Positions 25,573 through 31,030 of a DNA stretch of 31,030 nt are shown piece after piece. Source of the stretch: Pseudomonadota bacterium (GTDB taxonomy: Bacteria > Pseudomonadota > Gammaproteobacteria > Magnimaribacterales > D2472); NCBI GenBank assembly GCA_010024215.1, contig RGHK01000001.1:1-31030 (forward strand), written 5' to 3'. How positions within the stretch are numbered: the first letter of the stretch is position 1; each line of letters starts with the position of its first letter. The notes beneath the pieces were generated by a model, which was not told the origin of the DNA, did no database searches, and was given only the letters and a program-made list of their open reading frames with translations. The position numbers and the translations under genes are program-made.

Positions 25573-26639
25573 TCAAAAGCTTTTTTTAAGTTTCTAGAAT
25601 TATACTTATTGGTTATAAATGCTGATCCACTCTGATTAATTAAAATTAAATTTAATTTACCCTCAGAGACTTTTTTATCGTTAAGGATATATTTTTTTAG
25701 ATCATTAAATTTATATTTTGAATAATTTGTATTAAGACCTAATGATTCAATAAGGTTAATCATATTATCTAATTGATGAGATCGAATATGACCTTCATAA
25801 AAGGATATTTTCCCAGCTATTATCATACCAAGAGTCACTGCAGCTCCATGTGTAATTCCTTTATATCTTTCAAAGGCTTCAATAGCATGTCCAAAAGTGT
25901 GCCCAAAATTAAGAATAGCTCTTATTCCTTTTTCTTTTTCATCACTTGTTACAATTTTTGCTTTTGATTTAATTGATTCTTCAATAATGTGCTCAAGCGC
26001 ATTCAACCTTTTCTTCTTAATAGCATCTGAATTTAGTTGCATATAATTATTAAGTTTCTTGTTACCAATAAGAGCGTATTTTACAACCTCACCCATACCA
26101 GATTTGTATTCATGATCGGGCAGGCTTTCAAGATATTTTGTACTTATCAATACTTGGATAGGATTATAAAAAGAACCAACTAAATTCTTGCCTTGTTTGA
26201 TATTTATGGCTGTCTTACCACCTACAGATGAATCAACTTGAGCTAAAAGAGTAGTTGGTATCTGAATGAAATCAATACCTCTTAAATATGTTGCAGCACA
26301 AAATCCAGTAATATCGCCAATCATTCCACCTCCAAAAGCAATCATGGCATCAGATCTATCAAATTTTAGATCAGCTAATTTCTCTAAAATTTTTGAATAT
26401 GTAGAAAAAGATTTGGATTTTTCACCTTTTTCAATTGTGTATATATAGACTTTCTTGGAGCCTTTAAGGATATCTTTAAGATCTTTTATATATCTTTTAG
26501 GTATACCAGAATCTGTGACAACTAAAATTTTATTTTTATTTTTTAAAGAGGGTATAAGGTTCTTTTTTGTTAACGCATTTTTTGCAATTATGACGTTATA
26601 TTTAGAATGACCTTTACCAACAGAAATAATCTTAGCCAT
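25569..26639 (-). CDS. aroB: 3-dehydroquinate synthase
   Basis: Second step of the shikimate pathway: DAHP to 3-dehydroquinate, using NAD and a divalent metal. 356 aa, normal. NAD-site FGGGMIGDITGF (102-113) and IPTTLLAQVDSSVGGKTAIN are complete; metal ligands Glu184 (GMGEVVKYA), His247 (NFGHTFGHA) and His264 (ITHGAAV) fall at the E. coli positions. The start overlaps the aroK stop by 8 bp, giving the standard gammaproteobacterial aroK-aroB operon. The damX gene that usually follows is absent; the gene runs instead into the convergent end of gltB. Confidence 0.97.
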   Translation of the reverse strand: MAKIISVGKGHSKYNVIIAKNALTKKNLIPSLKNKNKILVVTDSGIPKRYIKDLKDILKGSKKVYIYTIEKGEKSKSFSTYSKILEKLADLKFDRSDAMIAFGGGMIGDITGFCAATYLRGIDFIQIPTTLLAQVDSSVGGKTAINIKQGKNLVGSFYNPIQVLISTKYLESLPDHEYKSGMGEVVKYALIGNKKLNNYMQLNSDAIKKKRLNALEHIIEESIKSKAKIVTSDEKEKGIRAILNFGHTFGHAIEAFERYKGITHGAAVTLGMIIAGKISFYEGHIRSHQLDNMINLIESLGLNTNYSKYKFNDLKKYILNDKKVSEGKLNLILINQSGSAFITNKYNSRNLKKAFD

Positions 26640-27141
26640 AGTTTTTAACTAATTTAATAATTTCAGTAGATACTTCTTGGCTAGTTTTTCCTTCCGTATT
26701 AACAATATAGTCTGAAACTTCTTCATATAAGCTTTCTCTTTCAATATGAAGTTCTTTTAAAATTTGACCAGGATCACCATTTTTTAAAAGTGGCCTATCC
26801 TTGTCTTTTGAAGTTCTTTCAAGTTGGACTTCTATAGGTGTCGCTAAATAGAAAACTGTTCCTCTAGAAGATAAGAGTTCTCTATTAGATTCAGATAAAA
26901 TTATTCCTCCGCCGGTAGATAATACAACCGAATTCTGTTGAACCATTTCTTCAAGAATCTTACTTTCTCTTTTTCTAAAGCCTTCTTCTCCCTCAAGATC
27001 AAAAATCCAGTCGATGGATGCTCCAGTTCTAGTTTCAATTTCTTCATCAGTATCAAAGAAATTAAGAAATAATTCATTAGAGATTATCTTCCCAACAGTT
27101 GATTTTCCTGATCCCATTGGACCTACTATAAAAATATTCAT
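26632..27141 (-). CDS. aroK: Shikimate kinase
   Basis: Phosphorylates shikimate with ATP. From ATG 27141 the product is 169 aa, beginning MNIFIVG directly before the Walker A loop GPMGSGKST (7-15), as in E. coli AroK (173 aa). Asp32 (DTDEEIE), Arg56 (GFRKRE), GGG (77-79) and lid Arg116 (DKDRPLL) are the expected shikimate and ATP contacts. The frame is open to a GTG at 27177 (181 aa), but that adds a 12-residue polar extension with no match to the family. It heads the aroK-aroB operon and is divergent from mrcA. Confidence 0.95.
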   Translation of the reverse strand: MNIFIVGPMGSGKSTVGKIISNELFLNFFDTDEEIETRTGASIDWIFDLEGEEGFRKRESKILEEMVQQNSVVLSTGGGIILSESNRELLSSRGTVFYLATPIEVQLERTSKDKDRPLLKNGDPGQILKELHIERESLYEEVSDYIVNTEGKTSQEVSTEIIKLVKNYG

Positions 27142-27225
27142 AATTGATTTATCTTTCGATTGGAAGGATTTTAACACCTAACTGAATAAAATAGTTTTTT
27201 TGGCATAAAAAGCTACACTTTAAAG

Positions 27226-27234
27226 TGATAAAAT
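27226..27234 (+). promoter_or_regulatory. Extended -10 candidate promoter of mrcA
   Basis: TGA followed by TAAAAT (27229-27234, 5/6) forms an extended -10 twelve bases before the mrcA ATG. The implied leader is about 6 nt and no Shine-Dalgarno is present, so a nearly leaderless mRNA is possible. No -35 at proper spacing. Confidence 0.4.
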
Positions 27235-27246
27235 TGTGAAATATTT

Positions 27247-29688
27247 ATGTTAAAGGCGATAAAAGTTCTATTTTGGTTCAGCATAACAGCTTGTGTGTTA
27301 GCTATTTTTTTAATTATTGGGTCGTATCTTACATTAAGACCAACTTTGCCAGAAATATCTCTTGTTGATGAGTCTCAATTACAGATGCCATTAAAGATAT
27401 ATACAGAAGATGGAGTTTTAATTGGTGAGTTTGGTGAAATTAAAAGGCGTCCTTTAGATTTTGAAGAAATACCAACTAATATGAAAAATGCATTTTTGGC
27501 AGCTGAAGATGATCAATTTTTTAAACATCAAGGAATTAGTTATTCTGGTTTAACAAGATCAGTCATTAGATGTTTGGGGCCAAGAGGTTGTTTTGGTGGC
27601 GGAGGTACCATCTCTATGCAGGTAGTTAGGGGATATCTTCTTACAAGAGAACAAACTGTTGTTAGGAAAATAAAAGAAATATTTTTAGCTCTTGAGTTAG
27701 AGGGAAAGGTAAGCAAAGAAGAAATTTTTGAACTATATGTTAATAGGAATTTTTTTGGCAACAGATCATATGGCATTGAAGCTGCTGCTAACACTTATTT
27801 TAATAATACTATCTCAGATCTGAATTTAGCTGAAATGGCAACAATCGCAGCAATGGCTCAATCTCCATCAGTTGTTAATGCAATAAAAGCTCCTGAAAGA
27901 ACAAAGCAAAGAAGAAATTGGATTTTATCAAGGATGCTTTTGTTAAGAATGATTACAAAAGAAGATTATATGCTAGCAATTGAAGAACCACTTGCAGTTT
28001 CAAGAGATATTGACTTGTATGAGATTGATGGAAGACATCTTGCTGAAAGAGCAAGACAGGACATTATTCAGAGGTATGGTCTAGCTGCCTATAAAAATGG
28101 TTGGTCAGTATACACGACACTAAACTCAAAATTTCAACAAAGCGCAAGAAAGAATGTGCTTAATCAGCTTGCAGAGTATGACAAAAGGCATGGTTGGAAA
28201 AAGGCAGACAACTATATAGGTTTGTTTAATGAGGAGCAAATATCTTATCTTGAAGATTTAAATATTGATTTTATTTCAGATGAAACAACCTATTTCTCAT
28301 ATTATGAAGACGATGCAAGTCTCCCCAGTAGAATAAGTAAAGTATTTGAAAGTTATCCCTATTTAAATACTCACATAAAGGCTCTTGTGATAAGTATTGA
28401 TAATGAGAAGTTATATTTTATAAATGAAAACCTAAAGATAGATAATTTAAGTTGGTCATCTGAATATGAATGGGCAAGAGAGAGGATATCAATAAATGAG
28501 AGGGGGCCGAGGCCAAAATCTTTTAAAGATTTTATCAGTGTTGGTGATTTTATTTATTTAAGAAAAGAAGAAGAATATTATTCATTGGATCAGATACCAG
28601 AGGCTGAGTCTTCGCTTATCTCAATTGACCCCAAAAGTGGGGCAGTAAAAGCTTATGTGGGTGGCTCAAATTTTAATAAAAGTAATTTTGATAGGGTGAG
28701 TCTCTCATATCCTCAATCTGGATCAAGCTTTAAACCTTTCATATACGCTTCTGCATTGGCTAATGAATATAATTTATCTTCTCTAATAAATGATGCTCCA
28801 ATTGTGTTTGAGGATAAAAACTTAGAGAGTGTTTGGCGTCCAGAAAACTATACTGGTAAATTTTATGGGCCAACTTCTCTGCGTGACGCATTAATAAGAT
28901 CACTAAATATAGTTTCCATAAAATTGCTAAGAGAAATTGGTATTTCTAATGCTAAAAATTATATTAAAAACTTTGGTTTTGAAGAATCAAGATTGCCCTC
29001 AGATTTATCTTTAGCGCTTGGATCAGGCAACTTCTCTCCAATAGAAATGGTAAGGGGCTTTAGTGTCATTGCCAATGGAGGCTACTTAACCGATCCATAT
29101 TATATTGAGAAGATAGTTGATAGAGATGGAAATATTATTTATTCACATAATGATTATTTAGATCAAAAATATCAAAAAGATATTACTGCATTTCCATGGC
29201 TTGATACCTTAGAGATGAATATCAAAAAACCTTATTTTTTAATTGAGCCTCAATTAATTGGCGAAAGAGTTATTGATGAAAGAATTGCTTATTTAGTAAA
29301 AGATGCTCTTCAAGAATTTATGACAAGAGGAACGGCTGGAAGAAAATCATCATTTTTAAATAGAAAAGATATTGGAGGTAAAACAGGAACAACAAATGAT
29401 GCAATAAGCACATGGTTTTCAGGCTTTCATGATGATTTAGCGACAACTGTTTGGGTTGGTACAGATGATTTTACTTCGCTCGGAGATGATGAGTATGGTT
29501 CTACCATAGCTCTACCAATATGGTTAGATTTTATGAGTGATGTTCTTGTAGACCTAGATATTAAAGAAAGTAAGATCCCAGAGGGATTATCTTTTGCAAG
29601 AGTTAATAAAAAGACAGGAAAAATAGATGACTCAGTAAATGCTGATATCTATTTTGAATTGTTTCTCAATGAAAATATAAAAGATTAA
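27247..29688 (+). CDS. mrcA: Penicillin-binding protein 1A (bifunctional peptidoglycan synthase)
   Basis: Inner-membrane enzyme that polymerises glycan strands and cross-links peptides. 813 aa: one N-terminal membrane anchor (about 8-30); GT51 glycosyltransferase (about 50-230) with catalytic Glu87 (AAEDDQFFKHQG); an OB-like insert (about 290-440); then the transpeptidase with SxxK at Ser493 (SSFK), SxN at 552-554 (SLN) and KTGTT at 712-716. The second GT motif reads GGGTISMQVVRGY rather than the usual STITQQLARN-type sequence, an unusual variant. The position divergent from aroK matches ponA/mrcA in gammaproteobacteria, though the pilMNOPQ genes usually between them are missing. Ends with a 4-bp overlap on convergent slmA. 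Confidence 0.96.
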   Translation: MLKAIKVLFWFSITACVLAIFLIIGSYLTLRPTLPEISLVDESQLQMPLKIYTEDGVLIGEFGEIKRRPLDFEEIPTNMKNAFLAAEDDQFFKHQGISYSGLTRSVIRCLGPRGCFGGGGTISMQVVRGYLLTREQTVVRKIKEIFLALELEGKVSKEEIFELYVNRNFFGNRSYGIEAAANTYFNNTISDLNLAEMATIAAMAQSPSVVNAIKAPERTKQRRNWILSRMLLLRMITKEDYMLAIEEPLAVSRDIDLYEIDGRHLAERARQDIIQRYGLAAYKNGWSVYTTLNSKFQQSARKNVLNQLAEYDKRHGWKKADNYIGLFNEEQISYLEDLNIDFISDETTYFSYYEDDASLPSRISKVFESYPYLNTHIKALVISIDNEKLYFINENLKIDNLSWSSEYEWARERISINERGPRPKSFKDFISVGDFIYLRKEEEYYSLDQIPEAESSLISIDPKSGAVKAYVGGSNFNKSNFDRVSLSYPQSGSSFKPFIYASALANEYNLSSLINDAPIVFEDKNLESVWRPENYTGKFYGPTSLRDALIRSLNIVSIKLLREIGISNAKNYIKNFGFEESRLPSDLSLALGSGNFSPIEMVRGFSVIANGGYLTDPYYIEKIVDRDGNIIYSHNDYLDQKYQKDITAFPWLDTLEMNIKKPYFLIEPQLIGERVIDERIAYLVKDALQEFMTRGTAGRKSSFLNRKDIGGKTGTTNDAISTWFSGFHDDLATTVWVGTDDFTSLGDDEYGSTIALPIWLDFMSDVLVDLDIKESKIPEGLSFARVNKKTGKIDDSVNADIYFELFLNENIKD

Positions 29689-30254
29689 TTTTTAAATATA
29701 TTTACTGAAAGAAGCTCCCATACATTTTCAATATAATTGCTTGGAGAATCCTTAAATTTAGATCTTATGTACCTACCAACATTTCCTTCAAGACAAGTAA
29801 CAATTAGCTGAGCAGATATTCCTGGTTGAGCAATTAAATTATCAGATTCTTCTGCAAGCATTTGCTTTATAGATAACTCAAGCCTTTCAAAGAATTGATT
29901 TACAGCATCAGATACGTTTTGTTCGCTAGCAGAAAGTGCTTCTCTTGATATCAATCTGGCAAATCCTTTATTTTTTTCAATAAAGATCATAAAAAACAAA
30001 AAGGTGTTTTTAACTTTTTCTTTTGCACTTAAATCAGCTTTTTTTAACTCTGCACATTTACTAAAAATAGCACCATCACAAAAAGAGAAAAGCTCAGCAT
30101 AAATTGCTCTCTTGCTTGGAAAATGCCTATATAGAGCAGCTTCAGTAATATTTGATTTTTCAGCTAAAAGAGCTGTTGTAACTTTAGATAAGTTTCTTTC
30201 CTCAAGAAGACTTGCCAATGATTCCAAAATTATATTTTTTCTATCATTTTTCAT
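29685..30254 (-). CDS. slmA: Nucleoid occlusion factor SlmA (TetR-fold)
   Basis: TetR-fold protein that binds chromosomal sites and antagonises FtsZ over the nucleoid. 189 aa. The HTH (about 24-47) contains TEAALYRHFPSK, nearly the same as in E. coli SlmA, and the C-terminal FFERLELSIKQML and GRYIRSKFK stretches line up with SlmA FERIEAQLRQVL and SRFVRSEFK as I recall them, which separates it from drug-pump or metabolic TetR repressors. The start overlaps the algC stop by one base (TAATG). The stop codon shares TTAA with the convergent mrcA stop. The association with algC fits the dut-slmA-pyrE type neighbourhood. Confidence 0.88.
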   Translation of the reverse strand: MKNDRKNIILESLASLLEERNLSKVTTALLAEKSNITEAALYRHFPSKRAIYAELFSFCDGAIFSKCAELKKADLSAKEKVKNTFLFFMIFIEKNKGFARLISREALSASEQNVSDAVNQFFERLELSIKQMLAEESDNLIAQPGISAQLIVTCLEGNVGRYIRSKFKDSPSNYIENVWELLSVNIFKN

Positions 30255-31030
30255 TAATCTAAATTTATATCAATCTCAGGACAAATGCGAGATAGTTCTG
30301 ACATAAATTTCTCTTGAATATTGTTCATATTATCAATCGAATCGCCCTCAAATCTTAAGACAAGCTTTGGTGTTGTATTTGATGCTCTTAATAATCCCCA
30401 GCCATTTTTATAATTAACCCTAAGACCATCAATGGTTATTTTTTCACCATCAAGCTCACATTCAGATATAAATTTCTCGATAATTTCAAATTTATTTTCG
30501 TCTGTAACAGAAATATTTAACTCTGGAGTTGAAAAAGAATCAGGATATTTATTAAAAATATCTGAGATGCTTCTATCTGATTTTGCCAATATTTCAGCAG
30601 CTCTTACAGCTGCATACGGTCCATCATCAAAACCATACCACTTATCATTAAAAAAAATATGGCCACTCATCTCTCCACCCAATAACGCATTATTTTTTTT
30701 GATAGCTTTTTTAATGTGAAAATGACCAGTTGGTGACATGATTGGGGTTCCACCGTTTTCCACTATTAAATTCTCCAGATGATTTGAGCACTTAACATCA
30801 AAAACAATACCACCTTTTTTAGTATTTAATATATCTTCTGAAAACAACATCATTTGCTTATCAGGAAAAATCATTTCTCCCTTATTCGTAATCAAACCAA
30901 CTCTGTCGCCATCACCATCAAAAGCAAATCCAATATCTGCACTATTTTCCTTTACTGCTAATATGATATCTTTCAAGTTTTCAAGTTTACCTGGATCAGG
31001 ATGGTGGTTAGGGAAATTTCCATCAACTTC
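30254..31030 (-). CDS. algC: Phosphomannomutase/phosphoglucomutase, C-terminal part (runs off the window)
   Basis: Interconverts hexose 1- and 6-phosphates for LPS and exopolysaccharide precursors. Only the last 259 codons are present; the frame is open to the window edge, where DGNFPNHHPDPGK identifies the family. The metal loop DGDGDR, sugar-specificity loop GEMSGH and C-terminal phosphate-binding RASNTTPKL are intact. The phosphoserine-bearing N-terminal domain lies beyond the window. The pattern is AlgC-like (dual PMM/PGM) rather than GlmM-like. Co-transcribed with slmA (1-bp overlap). Confidence 0.92.
   Translation of the reverse strand, partial: EVDGNFPNHHPDPGKLENLKDIILAVKENSADIGFAFDGDGDRVGLITNKGEMIFPDKQMMLFSEDILNTKKGGIVFDVKCSNHLENLIVENGGTPIMSPTGHFHIKKAIKKNNALLGGEMSGHIFFNDKWYGFDDGPYAAVRAAEILAKSDRSISDIFNKYPDSFSTPELNISVTDENKFEIIEKFISECELDGEKITIDGLRVNYKNGWGLLRASNTTPKLVLRFEGDSIDNMNNIQEKFMSELSRICPEIDINLD

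Noticed and set aside
27142..27177. GTG start for aroK
   Set aside because: The extra 12 residues are polar and have no counterpart in shikimate kinases, whose N-terminus normally begins directly before the P-loop.
29685..30254. SlmA-like TetR protein as the repressor binding the 14862-14884 palindrome
   Set aside because: Its sequence matches the division factor SlmA, it is 15 kb away in an algC operon, and no similar palindrome lies near its own start.
1..31030. CRISPR array, insertion sequence, prophage or toxin-antitoxin pair
   Set aside because: No regularly spaced repeats, transposase, phage structural gene or recognisable toxin/antitoxin frames were found on either strand.

Overview
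The window is AT-rich (roughly one third G+C) and very densely coded. Intergenic gaps rarely exceed 140 bp, many genes overlap or abut, and no stretch over 300 bp lacks a gene. The content points to a streamlined marine gammaproteobacterium, most likely of the SAR86 type. The strongest argument is synteny: mrcA(ponA) / aroK-aroB / gltB / gltD-hemE is the order I recall from Pseudomonas-like genomes, here without the pilMNOPQ and damX genes that normally lie between. OxyR, CysE, SlmA and AlgC also look gammaproteobacterial. The lineage is an inference; there is no rRNA or marker set to prove it.

Layout. 26-2134: TonB-dependent siderophore-type receptor. 2182-2257: tRNA-Ala(UGC). 2267-5431: divergent oxyR/katG peroxide-defence pair with two dyads in the shared promoter region, closed by a strong terminator. 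5502-6227: cysE. 6234-11433 (minus strand): a tight cluster read as Bax-inhibitor-like membrane protein, small single-span protein, secreted DUF305 + beta-propeller protein, type II pantothenate kinase and AGMO-like membrane hydroxylase. 11504-14841 (minus): a three-gene overlapping unit of soluble diiron ferritin-like protein, exported parallel beta-helix protein and exported diheme cytochrome c, headed by a promoter and a perfect 23-bp palindromic operator. 14904-17642 (minus): cobS-cobT chelatase-type AAA+/VWA pair with no other cobalamin gene nearby. 17781-18671: tesB. 18672-21361 (minus): gltD-hemE. 21457-25572: gltB on the opposite strand to gltD. 25569-27141 (minus): aroK-aroB. 27247-29688: mrcA. 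29685-31030 (minus): algC (partial) - slmA.

How the parts work together. The right half is housekeeping: glutamate synthesis (GltBD), the shikimate pathway (AroK, AroB), heme synthesis (HemE), peptidoglycan synthesis (PBP1A), division-site control (SlmA) and sugar-phosphate interconversion (AlgC). The left half is accessory or adaptive: iron uptake, peroxide defence, and the two minus-strand clusters of exported redox/metal proteins and diiron enzymes, which are the best candidates for an undescribed system.

Main oddities: (1) the operator-controlled diiron / beta-helix / diheme cytochrome unit; (2) GltB appears to lack about 107 internal residues near the end of its glutaminase domain; (3) GltD carries about 84 extra N-terminal residues resembling a small DNA-binding arm domain; (4) gltB appears inverted in place within an otherwise conserved gene order; (5) an orphan CobS/CobT pair; (6) a type II pantothenate kinase in a gammaproteobacterial setting; (7) a Met/His-rich DUF305 domain fused to a cysteine-bearing propeller. 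Comparisons with E. coli and Pseudomonas are from memory and were not run as alignments.
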